From: Marivirga harenae | GTDB taxonomy: Bacteria > Bacteroidota > Bacteroidia > Cytophagales > Cyclobacteriaceae | Assembly (NCBI RefSeq): GCF_030534335.1 | Contig: NZ_CP130565.1 | Location: 765,501 to 829,500 of the forward strand | Direction of reading: 5' to 3' | Length of the DNA stretch: 64,000 nucleotides | Part shown: positions 18,427-27,322 of the stretch, piece after piece | Position numbering within the stretch: the stretch's first letter is position 1 | How the letters are laid out: each line of letters begins with the position of its first letter | Notes under the pieces: generated by a model | What the model was told of the DNA's origin: nothing | Databases searched by the model: none | What the model saw: the letters and a program-made list of their open reading frames with translations, nothing else | Made by a program: the position numbers and the translations under genes

Positions 18427-18825
18427 GTGAAACATTTTTTTAATAAGTCTATCAGAATCAGCGAAGAGAAACATTACTTAAAAGTTGTGAGCCAAGGCGA
18501 AAGAACTCAATTCAGTGTGGTATTACAAAACGCGGAGAAAATTCATAAGGCCATTCAATCCTCCAATAAAAAACTGGTACTTTTAGATTATAGACTTACA
18601 ATTTTCAAACTACCTCATAACGAAGCCTTTAATTTATTGAAGGTTTTTGAGCTCAAACTTACAGAATTTAGAGAAGTGAAAATGGCTGTAATTATCAACC
18701 CAAGAACAGAAGAAGTAGGAAGTTTTTGGGCCTCAATTTGCAGAAAAAGAGGTTTTGACTATCGGAATTTCCAAGAAGAGCAGGAAGCAGAAGCTTGGCT
18801 ATTAGCTGAGAATCAAGCTGGCTGA
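18427..18825 (+). CDS. Small cytoplasmic protein of unknown function, STAS/SpoIIAA-like fold possible
   Basis: The 132-residue protein starts at GTG and has no signal peptide or membrane segment. The pattern of short strands and amphipathic helices (VLLDYRLTIFKLP, VKMAVIINPRTEEVGSFWA, ending in a helix rich in Glu and Ala) recalls SpoIIAA/STAS-like proteins seen in Bacteroidota, but I do not recognise a defined family. It is preceded by 219 bases with no gene and runs tail-to-tail into the Fur gene, overlapping it by 13 bases. Confidence 0.65.
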   Translation: MKHFFNKSIRISEEKHYLKVVSQGERTQFSVVLQNAEKIHKAIQSSNKKLVLLDYRLTIFKLPHNEAFNLLKVFELKLTEFREVKMAVIINPRTEEVGSFWASICRKRGFDYRNFQEEQEAEAWLLAENQAG

Positions 18826-19241
18826 CATTCCTTGCAAATCCCATTCATCGTGTAGCTTATGCTATTAAGCTGATAGCCGTTTCCTAATTCCACATCTGGG
18901 ATTTTCACGTCCTCTAAGCAAAAGGTTTGGTTGCATTCTTCACAAATAAAATGGGCATGCTTATCTTGATGTACATGTTCTGGGCAGCTATCTGAACACA
19001 TAGCATAGCGCATGTTGCCATTTGGATCAGGAGTTTGATGCAAAATACCATTTTCCTCGAAGGAATTTAAAGCTCTGTAGATCGTCACCCTATCATGACT
19101 TGCTTTTAGGTTTTTCTCCAGATCATTTACAGATAAAGCATGTTTTGTACCCATAAATATTTGGAGTATTTCTATACGTATGTGCGTTTTACGCAAACCG
19201 TTAGATTTCAATATATTTTCAGCTTTAACTGCTTTTTCCAT
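18813..19241 (-). CDS. Fur-family metal-dependent transcriptional repressor
   Basis: The 142-residue protein has the Fur winged helix (about 1-85, with DRVTIYRALNSFEENGI as the recognition-helix region). The C-terminal metal domain contains HVHQDKHAHFICEECNQTFC and a final CKEC, which give the structural Cys4 zinc site and the His-rich regulatory site. Fur/Zur proteins repress uptake genes when metal is bound. The nearby importer at 15.3-18.2 kb would fit such control, but no Fur box was found in front of it. Whether it senses iron or zinc is open. Confidence 0.93.
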   Translation of the reverse strand: MEKAVKAENILKSNGLRKTHIRIEILQIFMGTKHALSVNDLEKNLKASHDRVTIYRALNSFEENGILHQTPDPNGNMRYAMCSDSCPEHVHQDKHAHFICEECNQTFCLEDVKIPDVELGNGYQLNSISYTMNGICKECQPA

Positions 19242-19322
19242 TACTTTAATTTCTATTCCAAATATCGCGAAAATTGAGGAGAATTCAAATTAACGCAATA
19301 ACATTGCTTTTTCTATATATTG

Positions 19323-21107
19323 CTATTCAACTGCTTCTCCCTGTAGCTGCTTCTGATACAATTCCTTGTAAGGTCCAGTTTGTGCCAAAAGCTCTTTTTC
19401 AGTGCCTTGCTCAACAATTACTCCATCATCAAGCACGATGATATAATTCGCTAATTTTGCTGAACTAACCCTGTGTGAAATAATAACACTTGTCCTATCT
19501 TCCATAATTTTCTTTAAAGCATTTAAGATAGCGTTTTCAGTTTTGGTATCCACGGCTGATAAGGCATCATCCAAAATCATGATTTTCGGATCTCTGGCTA
19601 TTGCCCTAGCAATTGAGACTCTTTGTTTTTGACCACCGGAAAGCGTTATACCTCTTTCACCCAATTCAGTATCATATCCATGTGGAAAATCAATGATATT
19701 ACTGTGCAGATCAGCATCTTTAGAAGCTTTCAACATTTGCTCCTCAGACAACCCCCTGCTACCAAATGTGATATTATTTCGAATAGAATCTGAGAATAAA
19801 AAGACATCTTGAGGCACATAGCCAATTTGACTTCTTAAATTTTCAACTTTATAATCCGCAATTGGAACATTATCAATGGTGATTTTTCCAGCCGTGGGAT
19901 CATACATTCGGGTAATCAAATTGGCTATTGTACTCTTACCTGAACCTGTCGTACCTATAACCGCCAAGGTCTCTCCCTTTTTTACTGAAAAGCTTACCTC
20001 TTTTAATGCTTTAATGCCGCTATCAGGATAGGTGAAACTTACCTTATCAAAAACGATCTCCCCAGTAATTTCCTTTTCCAGGTTCATATCAGAAACAATT
20101 TCTGTTTTGGTTTCCAAAAATTCATTGATTCGTTTTTGGGAAGCTGCAGCCCTCTGAATAATACTTGTTACCCATCCCACAGAAGTTACAGGCCAAGTCA
20201 AAAGGTTGACATAAATTATAAATTCAGCAATATTTCCTGCACTCACCGCGCCATTCATAGCTTCTACACCTCCTATGTACACAACCAAAATCACACTTAG
20301 GCCCACCATACCCATTATTAAAGGGAAAAACAAGGCTTGAATGAATGTCAATTTCAAAGCTCTGAATTTATAATTATTGGTTTCCTTAGTGAAATTCTGT
20401 AGCGAATCTTCTTCTCGAACAAATGATTTCAATACTCTAATTCCCGAAAAAGCCTCCTGTACCAAGGTGGATAGCTGCGATTGGCTTTGCTGAATTTCCT
20501 CTGAACGTTTATTGATCAAATTATTGACAAAATATATACTTATTGAAAGGAAAGGAAGTGGAATAAGTGAATACCATGTCAAGGTCGGATTCACTGAAAA
20601 CATGATTGGAATTACAATGCAAAAGAGGGTGATTAAATTAACAGAATACATGATAGCAGGCCCCAGATACATCCGGACTTTACTCACATCTTCGGAGATC
20701 CTGTTCATGATATCCCCTGTATTATTCCTTCTGTAAAAGCTTAATGGTAATTTCTGATAATGATTATAGATTTCATTTTTCAAATCATACTCAATGTGTC
20801 TGGACATCACTATAATGGTCTGCCTCACTAGGAATAGAAACAAGCCTCTTCCCAGTGCTAAAAGGATAATTATTCCCCCATAGATCAAAATGGCAGAGGC
20901 GAAAATTTCATAATAATTTTCCTGCAATTCAAAGTTTTCGAACATGCGATACATCTCTATATTTTCCTTCACTATATTGAAGGCATATCGAACCACCTGA
21001 GCAGGAAATACCGCAAAAAAGTTGGACACAATCATAAAGAGAATGCCTAAAAGCAGTAAATATTTATATTTTAGTAAGTACTTATTAAGGTGCTTTAATT
21101 CTATCAC
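19323..21107 (-). CDS. ABC transporter, fused permease and ATPase (MsbA/lipid or drug exporter type)
   Basis: The 594-residue half-transporter has six membrane helices (about residues 15-330) followed by a nucleotide-binding domain. Walker A is GTTGSGKST, the Q-loop IGYVPQDVFLFSD, the signature LSGGQKQRVSIARAIARDP, Walker B IMILDDALSAVD (Asp in place of the catalytic Glu, LDD) and the switch ISHRVSS. The Glu-to-Asp change after Walker B often marks the weaker site of heterodimeric exporters, yet no second half-transporter lies adjacent. It acts in the inner membrane; substrate unknown. A perfect 10-bp inverted repeat lies 26 bases upstream of its start. Confidence 0.93.
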   Translation of the reverse strand: MIELKHLNKYLLKYKYLLLLGILFMIVSNFFAVFPAQVVRYAFNIVKENIEMYRMFENFELQENYYEIFASAILIYGGIIILLALGRGLFLFLVRQTIIVMSRHIEYDLKNEIYNHYQKLPLSFYRRNNTGDIMNRISEDVSKVRMYLGPAIMYSVNLITLFCIVIPIMFSVNPTLTWYSLIPLPFLSISIYFVNNLINKRSEEIQQSQSQLSTLVQEAFSGIRVLKSFVREEDSLQNFTKETNNYKFRALKLTFIQALFFPLIMGMVGLSVILVVYIGGVEAMNGAVSAGNIAEFIIYVNLLTWPVTSVGWVTSIIQRAAASQKRINEFLETKTEIVSDMNLEKEITGEIVFDKVSFTYPDSGIKALKEVSFSVKKGETLAVIGTTGSGKSTIANLITRMYDPTAGKITIDNVPIADYKVENLRSQIGYVPQDVFLFSDSIRNNITFGSRGLSEEQMLKASKDADLHSNIIDFPHGYDTELGERGITLSGGQKQRVSIARAIARDPKIMILDDALSAVDTKTENAILNALKKIMEDRTSVIISHRVSSAKLANYIIVLDDGVIVEQGTEKELLAQTGPYKELYQKQLQGEAVE

Positions 21108-21133
21108 GAAATTAACAACGTTTGATGAAGTAG

Positions 21134-21160
21134 TTGGTTCAAAGTAATTATTTGAACCAA
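21134..21160. promoter_or_regulatory. Perfect 10-bp inverted repeat upstream of the ABC exporter; candidate operator
   Basis: Arms TTGGTTCAAA and TTTGAACCAA are exact complements separated by seven bases (GTAATTA). It sits 26-53 bases before the exporter start codon, where a promoter or 5' untranslated region would be, and has no T-tract on either side, so it does not look like a terminator. A dimeric repressor site is the simplest reading. Confidence 0.55.
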
Positions 21161-21488
21161 AAAACTGTAGAATTCGAAGTGCAAATATAGTATTAGCAAA
21201 TAGATTGAATTCACTTTTAAGCCAATTTATGGAAATTTTTCAAATTATTATTTGTTTGTGCTAGTAGATTAAATATTGCCAAACAAGCAAATACAAAATT
21301 TTATTTCATAAATACGCATCTTTAAAAACTATCATTTTACTTTATAGAGAGAATGCTCCAGTACTATTGGATTTATACAATTTGAATCATAATTGATTTG
21401 CATCAATAAATAAGTTAATTTTGCGACAATATTTCCCGAAAGTTAGGGAAACAGGAAACGACTTTTAGATATCAAAATTAATTCCAAG
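21161..21488. other. Divergent intergenic region between the ABC exporter and the dehydrogenase
   Basis: No coding frame is visible. The right end carries a candidate promoter for the dehydrogenase. On the leftward strand a TATATTTG box (CAAATATA on the given strand at 21182-21189) could serve the exporter, but no -33 element lies at normal spacing from it. Confidence 0.5.
21393..21423 (+). promoter_or_regulatory. Candidate Bacteroidota promoter for the leucine-type dehydrogenase
   Basis: The -7 box TAATTTTG fits TAnnTTTG exactly and is preceded, at a 20-base spacing, by TTG as -33 element. The predicted transcript would begin about 60 bases before the ATG. Confidence 0.5.
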
Positions 21489-22592
21489 ATGGTTGAATTA
21501 AATGAAAAAGAAGCCCAAAAAACATTTTCAGCATTCAATACAATCGCTGAAATGGGCCATGAACAAGTAGTTTATTGTTATGATAAACCCACAGGCCTTA
21601 AAGCCATAATTGCCATTCACAATACCATTTTAGGTCCTGCCTTAGGCGGAACAAGAATGTGGACCTATCAAAATGACCAAGAAGCTCTTATTGATGTGCT
21701 CCGATTATCAAGAGGGATGACTTACAAAGCCGCTATTTCAGGTTTAAATTTAGGAGGCGGAAAAGCTGTCATTATTGGTGACCCAAAGAATTTAAAAAAT
21801 GAAGCTTTCCTAAGAAGATTCGGAAGATTTGTGGACAGTTTGAGCGGTAGATACATCACCGCTGAAGATATGAACATGAACACTTCGGATATGGTGCATA
21901 TTTCTTATGAAACCGACTATGTAATGGGATTGCCTGAATCAATGAACGGAAGTGGGGATCCTTCTCCTGTTACTGCCTATGGAGTCTTTATGGGCATGAA
22001 AGCCACGGCAAAAAAAGCTTATGGTAATGATAATCTGCATGGAAAGAAAATATCGGTTCAAGGTGTTGGTCAGGTCGGGCACTATTTGGTTGATCATTTA
22101 ATTGAAGACGGAGCAGAAGTCACCATTACTGATATTAATGAGAGCAATATCAAAAGAGTAACAGACAAGCATAAAGTGAAAGTGGTAAAGCCTGAAGAGA
22201 TTTATGATGTGGATGCCGATATTTATGCTCCATGTGCAATGGGCGCTACTATCAATGATGATTCAATTGCGAGATTGAAAGCCAATGTAATTGTAGGTGC
22301 TGCTAACAACCAATTAGCTGAAGAAGTAAGACACGGAGAAATGCTTAAAGATAAAGGCATATTTTATGCACCTGATTTCTTGGTAAATGCAGGTGGTATT
22401 ATCAATATTTTTCCAGAACTAATGAGAAACTACAACAAACCCTTGGCTTTAGAGCAAACTGAAAAAATATACGGTAAATGTCTAGAGATATTAAACAAAG
22501 CAGAAGCTGAGGGGAAAACATCTCATCAAGCCGCAATAGAAATTGCTGACAAGCGAATGGCTGACATGGGCAAAGTGAAATTAGCTTACTAA
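21489..22592 (+). CDS. Glu/Leu/Phe/Val dehydrogenase, leucine dehydrogenase type
   Basis: The 367-residue enzyme has the catalytic-domain motif GGTRMW, the substrate Lys region LNLGGGKAVIIGDP (about residues 90-103), a catalytic Asp region ITAEDMNM, and a C-terminal NAD-binding Rossmann domain with GVGQVGHYLVDHL (about 194-206). Length and the missing hexameric GDH insertions match leucine dehydrogenases rather than glutamate dehydrogenases. It would reversibly deaminate branched-chain amino acids with NAD+ in the cytoplasm, linking their breakdown to branched fatty-acid supply. It is a single gene with its own promoter and terminator. Confidence 0.92.
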   Translation: MVELNEKEAQKTFSAFNTIAEMGHEQVVYCYDKPTGLKAIIAIHNTILGPALGGTRMWTYQNDQEALIDVLRLSRGMTYKAAISGLNLGGGKAVIIGDPKNLKNEAFLRRFGRFVDSLSGRYITAEDMNMNTSDMVHISYETDYVMGLPESMNGSGDPSPVTAYGVFMGMKATAKKAYGNDNLHGKKISVQGVGQVGHYLVDHLIEDGAEVTITDINESNIKRVTDKHKVKVVKPEEIYDVDADIYAPCAMGATINDDSIARLKANVIVGAANNQLAEEVRHGEMLKDKGIFYAPDFLVNAGGIINIFPELMRNYNKPLALEQTEKIYGKCLEILNKAEAEGKTSHQAAIEIADKRMADMGKVKLAY

Positions 22593-22613
22593 GTTTTGAA
22601 TTATTAATTTTGC

Positions 22614-22645
22614 AAGGAAGGCAGTAATCTGTCTTCCTTATTTAT
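22614..22645 (+). terminator. Hairpin terminator after the dehydrogenase
   Basis: Eleven-bp stem AAGGAAGGCAG pairing with CTGTCTTCCTT (one G-U pair), loop TAAT, followed by an AT-rich but not pure T tail. It lies between the dehydrogenase stop and nusB. Confidence 0.7.
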
Positions 22646-22672
22646 TTATTATCGTTCTTTTTATTATTGATT

Positions 22673-23854
22673 ATGCTGAACAGAAGGTCCTTAAGAATTA
22701 AAGTTATGCAAGCGCTTTATGCGGTTCAAAAATGTGAAGATGCAAATTTTGAGTTAGCGCTAGACCACATTGATGATATCTTTACTCCAGATTTGAACTC
22801 TATGGAAGTGCAGGACAAAGCGCTATTAAAACAAAATGCTAAAATTGCTAAAAAAGTATTCAAATCGAATTTCCAATCCAGACAAATTAAAGAAGAACAG
22901 GATAGCAATCCAGAGATTCGTTCAGCTGTTAGTGATGCCCTAGATTTATTTCAAACAAATGTAAAAAAAGACATCTCCTTCATTAAAAAAGATATGTTGG
23001 AAGCTGTTAATACACTACTAGAAAACTACTATCTGTCCATTAAACTTCTCGAAGAATTTTCCGAATTGGCCTTGGAGGATGTTGAGAAAAGAAAAACCAG
23101 ACTGAATGACAGTGGAAAACAAGTTTTTGAAAGTGAACTGAACCTTTTTAAAAACAAGGGCATCAAGATCATTAAGGAGAATGATGCATTACAAAATGAA
23201 TTTACCCGATTTGGTACTAGTTGGGAAGATGATATGTTGGATGTTCAAGAGTGGTACAGGGACATTTTAAAAAAAGCAGACTTCTACAAGGAATATGTGC
23301 TCAAAAACGAACCTTCGTTTGAAGAAGATGTAGAAACTTTAGATAAAATTACTCGTCAGGTGATTTTGAAAAGTGAGGCCATTACCAATTTTATGGCAGA
23401 ACGAGATTTGTACTGGGAAGAAAACAAATCTGCTTTGAAATCAATGTTAAAGAAAAGCATCAAATCCTTGGATGAAATGACTCAACATATTGAATTAATA
23501 GAACTTTCTGCCAATTGGGAAGAAGATAGCGAATTCTTCAAAAATCTATTTCAAGAAACGATTGTAAATAATGAAGAATATGAAAAAATAGTCTCCGATT
23601 TTGCAAAAAACTGGGCCACCGATCGAATAGCTGTTGTAGATATGATTATATTAAAAATGGCTGTGGCAGAAATGCTTAATTTCCCAAGCATACCTGTAAA
23701 AGTGACAATAAATGAGTATATTGAACTTTCCAAGAATTATAGTACGCAAAAAAGCAAGCAATTTGTTAATGGCTTATTAGATAAAATCTCAATAAGTTTA
23801 GAGAAGGAAGACAAAATCAAGAAAAGTGGTAGAGGTTTGATTGACAACAAATAA
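22673..23854 (+). CDS. nusB: Transcription antitermination factor NusB, long Bacteroidota form
   Basis: The 393-residue protein begins MLNRRSLRIKVMQALYA, the usual NusB start (a TTG two codons earlier is possible). Its C-terminal part (about 240-380) is the NusB helical domain: FAKNWATDRIAVVDMIILK and KVTINEYIELSKNYSTQKSK followed by FVNGLLDKI. Proteobacterial NusB is only ~140 residues; the extra helical N-terminal half is normal in this phylum. NusB binds boxA RNA with NusE and prevents early termination in rRNA operons. Confidence 0.95.
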   Translation: MLNRRSLRIKVMQALYAVQKCEDANFELALDHIDDIFTPDLNSMEVQDKALLKQNAKIAKKVFKSNFQSRQIKEEQDSNPEIRSAVSDALDLFQTNVKKDISFIKKDMLEAVNTLLENYYLSIKLLEEFSELALEDVEKRKTRLNDSGKQVFESELNLFKNKGIKIIKENDALQNEFTRFGTSWEDDMLDVQEWYRDILKKADFYKEYVLKNEPSFEEDVETLDKITRQVILKSEAITNFMAERDLYWEENKSALKSMLKKSIKSLDEMTQHIELIELSANWEEDSEFFKNLFQETIVNNEEYEKIVSDFAKNWATDRIAVVDMIILKMAVAEMLNFPSIPVKVTINEYIELSKNYSTQKSKQFVNGLLDKISISLEKEDKIKKSGRGLIDNK

Positions 23855-23900
23855 CTTCACCACACTAATTGCGTAAAAACCAAAAAACTTTGATTGTACA

Positions 23901-23931
23901 TTTGAATCATTTTATATGTGCAGTATATTTG
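23901..23931 (+). promoter_or_regulatory. Bacteroidota-type promoter before ytxH
   Basis: TTTG, 19 bases, then TATATTTG: both elements and the spacing match the phylum consensus (-33 TTTG, -7 TAnnTTTG). The -7 box ends 19 bases before the ATG. A second -7-like box, TACATTTG at 23897, overlaps the -33 element but has no upstream partner at normal distance. Confidence 0.7.
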
Positions 23932-23950
23932 ACAGCTAAAGGAAAAAATT

Positions 23951-24259
23951 ATGAGTAAAGGAAGTAACTTATTTGCATTTTTAGCAGGAGCAACTGCAGG
24001 AGCAATTGTTGGAATCTTGTACGCACCTGACACTGGTGTGAATACTAGAGATAAACTGACTTATCGTCTAGGTAAATATAAAGAAATGTTGGAAGATTTA
24101 CTTAATGACATTTCAGAAGGAGAAGATTTAGGTTTGAGCACGGCCAGAAGTGATGGAGAAAAAGTGGTAAGTTCTGCGAAAAAAAAAGCAGAACAGTTAT
24201 TGACTGATGTTGATGCACTGCTTGGGCAAATCAAAAGCAAAGACGAAAAAACTAAATAA
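23951..24259 (+). CDS. YtxH domain-containing protein
   Basis: The 102-residue protein has one N-terminal glycine/alanine-rich hydrophobic helix (LFAFLAGATAGAIVGILYAP, residues ~7-26) followed directly by PDTG and then a charged amphipathic helix. This is the YtxH layout, a general-stress-type membrane-associated protein with no known activity. It has its own promoter and probably leads the run of genes to coaE. Confidence 0.85.
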   Translation: MSKGSNLFAFLAGATAGAIVGILYAPDTGVNTRDKLTYRLGKYKEMLEDLLNDISEGEDLGLSTARSDGEKVVSSAKKKAEQLLTDVDALLGQIKSKDEKTK

Positions 24260-24286
24260 ATTTCAATTAATTAATATAACTCAATT

Positions 24287-24850
24287 ATGAAAAGATTAAT
24301 ATATGCTATTTTCGCAATAGGATTATTGTCATTCACCGCATGCAATGGTGATCTAGAAAAAAGAGTGACCGATTTAGAAAGAAGGGTTGCTGCTTTAGAA
24401 GGAAATGGTGGCAGTACTGCTTCCAACAGTCCAGCTGTCCAGATGGCTAATCAAAGTACTTCTCAAGTCAAATCGACTTCCAATGAAAAGCCAGAAGGGC
24501 CATTGCCTAAAATGGAATTTTCTGAAAAAGTACATGACTTTGGTAGAATTACAGAAGGCGATGTAGTAACTAAAGTGTTTACGTTCAAAAATACAGGAGA
24601 GGCTCCGCTGATCATCTCAAATGCGACTTCTTCTTGTGGATGTACAGTACCTTCATATACTGAAGAGCCAATAGCTCCTGGTGAGGAAGGCGAGCTAGAA
24701 GTAAAATACAACTCAAGAGGTAAAAAGAATCAGGATAACAAAGTTGTCAGAGTTACAGCTAATACTTGGCCTGCAACAAATAACATTACAATTAAAGCAT
24801 TTGTAGAACCTAAGGCTGACAATACAAGTGCTGGACCCATAAAACAATAA
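24287..24850 (+). CDS. DUF1573 lipoprotein
   Basis: The 187-residue protein has a lipoprotein signal (lipobox FTAC, Cys ~19), a short coiled coil (DLEKRVTDLERRVAALEG, about 22-39), a Ser/Asn-rich linker and a DUF1573 Ig-like domain (about 75-180). The hallmark SCGCTVP and the HDFGRITEGD strand are both clear. DUF1573 domains are periplasmic or surface beta sandwiches of unknown function. It lies 27 bases after ytxH and 6 bases before yajC, so it is within an operon. Confidence 0.88.
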   Translation: MKRLIYAIFAIGLLSFTACNGDLEKRVTDLERRVAALEGNGGSTASNSPAVQMANQSTSQVKSTSNEKPEGPLPKMEFSEKVHDFGRITEGDVVTKVFTFKNTGEAPLIISNATSSCGCTVPSYTEEPIAPGEEGELEVKYNSRGKKNQDNKVVRVTANTWPATNNITIKAFVEPKADNTSAGPIKQ

Positions 24851-24856
24851 TTATTA

Positions 24857-25174
24857 ATGATACAATTTATTATAGCACAAGCCACTACAGGTGACGATAG
24901 CGCTTGGATGAGCCAATTACTTTTATTTGGCGGTATAATTTTAGTTTTCTATTTCTTTATGATCCGACCACAGCAAAAAAAGCAGAAAGATCAAAAGAAA
25001 TTTATTGCTGAAATTAAAAAAGGAGACAGCGTGGTAACCATTGGTGGACTTCATGGAAAGGTTTTTCAAGTGGAAGAAGATAAAATCATTCTTGAGATAG
25101 ACAAAGGAACAAAAATGATTTTTGAAAAATCTGCTGTATCGTTAGAGCAAAGCAAAAAACTTCAAGAGAAATAA
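24857..25174 (+). CDS. yajC: Preprotein translocase accessory subunit YajC
   Basis: The 105-residue protein has one membrane helix (LLLFGGIILVFYFFMIRPQQ, residues ~22-41) followed by the basic QQKKQKDQKKF segment and the GDSVVTIGGLHGKV strand. This is the YajC pattern. YajC joins SecDF beside SecYEG in the inner membrane. The stop is 4 bases before the TTG start of the next gene. Confidence 0.95.
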   Translation: MIQFIIAQATTGDDSAWMSQLLLFGGIILVFYFFMIRPQQKKQKDQKKFIAEIKKGDSVVTIGGLHGKVFQVEEDKIILEIDKGTKMIFEKSAVSLEQSKKLQEK

Positions 25175-25178
25175 TTTA

Positions 25179-26156
25179 TTGAAGCGAATTGAAAAAATAG
25201 GAGATTGGCTGAGCAATATATTTTTGCCTCATTCAAATGACACGATTAAAGTGGTAGTTCTGTGCATAGTCACAGCTACCACTTTTTGGTTTTTCAATGC
25301 GCTTAATGATAACTATTCAACCAGAATTAGCTATCCAATAAAATTTACTTACTCTGATTCTTCTCTAGTTGTAGTAGAAGAACTTCCCAAAAAAGTTAGC
25401 ATCAACGTAAGTGGAGGCGGCTGGAATTTACTCAGAAAAACATTCTGGTTTACAATTACACCGGTTGAGGTTCCATTAGAAGACCCTGTAAATCAAAATT
25501 ATATATTAGGGAATTCACTCTACACTTTAATCGCTGACCAGATGAATGAAATCCAGCTGAATTTTGTAGAGAATGACACACTAAGGATAGAGATTGATTC
25601 CATAAGAACTGCAAATTCAAAACTGTTACTAGACAGTACTAAATTTAGCTTAGCAGATGGCTACAGAATCATTTCCCCTATCAAAAAATCACATGATTCT
25701 GCTGCCTTTTCAGGGCCTGAAAGATTTATCAATAAAGTACCGAACGAGCTGTCTATAGAAATTAAAGAAGAAAATATCTCAAGTAATTACTCTGAAGATA
25801 TTTACTTGCCTACTTTTGGTTCAAGCTTGGTAAACCGAAATCCTGTGGAAATAACTGTGAGTTTTGAAGTAGCTAAATTCATCCAGCAAGAGTTGATGTT
25901 GCCGTTTGAAAAAATTAATTTACCTGAAGATTCGAATTCTTATATGTTTAGCGATAGTTTGGCACGAATATCATTTAAGATTCAGGAAAACTTAGCTGGT
26001 AATTTCAACTTAGACAGTATTCAACTAGTAGTTGATTTTAAGCAAATTAGTGCCTCGGATAGTATAACGAAACCTATTTTAGCATCTGTTCCAAGTCAGT
26101 TAAAAGATTTGGATATTAAAATAGATTCCATTCAATATCAGTATATTAGGGAATGA
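25179..26156 (+). CDS. YbbR-like domain protein, membrane-anchored
   Basis: The 325-residue protein starts at TTG, since no ATG lies near and the conserved-looking start KRIEKIGDWLSN follows directly. One membrane helix (VVVLCIVTATTFWFFNAL, ~25-42) precedes repeated beta-rich YbbR-like domains. In Firmicutes YbbR/CdaR tunes the diadenylate cyclase; in Bacteroidota the gene sits with yajC and coaE, as here, and its role is unknown. Its end overlaps coaE by four bases (ATGA). Confidence 0.85.
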   Translation: MKRIEKIGDWLSNIFLPHSNDTIKVVVLCIVTATTFWFFNALNDNYSTRISYPIKFTYSDSSLVVVEELPKKVSINVSGGGWNLLRKTFWFTITPVEVPLEDPVNQNYILGNSLYTLIADQMNEIQLNFVENDTLRIEIDSIRTANSKLLLDSTKFSLADGYRIISPIKKSHDSAAFSGPERFINKVPNELSIEIKEENISSNYSEDIYLPTFGSSLVNRNPVEITVSFEVAKFIQQELMLPFEKINLPEDSNSYMFSDSLARISFKIQENLAGNFNLDSIQLVVDFKQISASDSITKPILASVPSQLKDLDIKIDSIQYQYIRE

Positions 26157-26740
26157 AGAAAATTGGCATTACTGGAGGAATAGGAGCTGGCAAGAGTTTA
26201 ATCTGTAAAATCTTTGAGATTTTAGATATTCCCAACTACCCTGCAGATTATAGGGCGAAGTGGCTTCAATCAAACGATTCGGAACTTAAGGCAAAAATCG
26301 CCTTCCATTTTGGAAAAGAAGCCTATTTTGAAAATGGCGAACTTAATAGAAATTATTTGAGTAAAGAAGTCTTTGGTGATGATGAAAAATTAAAACTACT
26401 CAATAATCTGGTACATCCAGCCGTTGCAGAAGATTTCAAAAATTGGTGTAAACAGTACTCAAATAAACCTTATGTTTTAAAAGAAGCCGCCCTTCTATTT
26501 GAAACGGGTTCTTACAAACAACTAGATGCTACTATTAACGTCCACGCAAACCAAGGACTACGGCTCCAAAGAACATTAGAAAGAGATCCGAATAGAACAA
26601 AAGAAAGTGTCTTGTCCATCATGAAAAAACAGTTCTCCGATGAGAAGCGAATAGAATTGGCAGATTTTGTTATTTATAATGACGAGAGTCAGTCTGTAAT
26701 TAAGCAAGTTATGCGCTTGCATGAGTTGTTAGTCGAATGA
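26153..26740 (+). CDS. coaE: Dephospho-CoA kinase
   Basis: The 195-residue kinase has the P-loop GGIGAGKS at residues 7-14, ADYRAKWL in the CoA-binding region, and the LLFETG segment (about 117-122) typical of CoaE. It phosphorylates the 3' hydroxyl of dephospho-CoA with ATP, the last step of coenzyme A synthesis, in the cytoplasm. It is the last gene of the run and is translationally coupled to the YbbR-like gene. Confidence 0.95.
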   Translation: MKKIGITGGIGAGKSLICKIFEILDIPNYPADYRAKWLQSNDSELKAKIAFHFGKEAYFENGELNRNYLSKEVFGDDEKLKLLNNLVHPAVAEDFKNWCKQYSNKPYVLKEAALLFETGSYKQLDATINVHANQGLRLQRTLERDPNRTKESVLSIMKKQFSDEKRIELADFVIYNDESQSVIKQVMRLHELLVE

Positions 26741-26882
26741 TTTTTAGTCAAATCAAAAAGACCACTTTTGGCTTTCATTTTCACAACTTTCCCGAAAAAT
26801 AAGAGGTAAGACAATAAAATAGAGCAAGTCGTGGAAACTGGACTCACTCTATTATAATCACTAATTTCTATTTAAAATTTTC

Positions 26883-27322
26883 CTATAGTTTTCCTTTCCA
26901 AGGATTAAAATTCTTGCATTTTTGAACACCATGAATTACAACAGGTAAAGTTGCTGAGGTACTTGTATTACTGGCGCTGACAGTAATCGATGTGAAATAA
27001 GACCCATCGATTAGGTTAGAATTAAATTCATCACAACCGCCTGGTGGTAACCACACCAAATCAGAAGGTTCAACGGTTAGTACAGTTGAAGTGGTACTCA
27101 TCGAGCCCCCCCACTAATTGTCCAGACATAACTACTAGCACCGGCTACGCAATTAGTTCTAAAAGTAACGTGTGAACCTACATAATTTGCTTGAAGTACA
27201 GTACTATTTCCGTTACCACTAATAGTTGTTGTGGTTGATGGGCATGATTTTATTGGTCCTCTTTGAGCATTGGATACTGACCATGCGCTTAAAAAGATTA
27301 GGGTAATTAATAATTGTTTCAT
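26883..27322 (-). pseudogene. Small secreted Ig/PKD-like protein, frameshifted at a run of seven G
   Basis: The first frame encodes a signal peptide (MKQLLITLIFLSAWSVSNAQ) and a short Thr/Ser-rich body up to SYVWTISGG, then stops after AR. The other frame continues STTSTVLTVEPSDLVWLPPG and ends KGKL. The break lies exactly at a G7 tract (C7 on the given strand, 27106-27112). One extra G would restore WTISGGGSMSTTS, an Ig/PKD-like strand, and give about 146 residues. An ATG ten codons upstream of the chosen start exists but would precede the signal peptide. It may be a decayed gene, a phase-variable one, or a homopolymer sequencing error. Function unknown. Confidence 0.6.
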
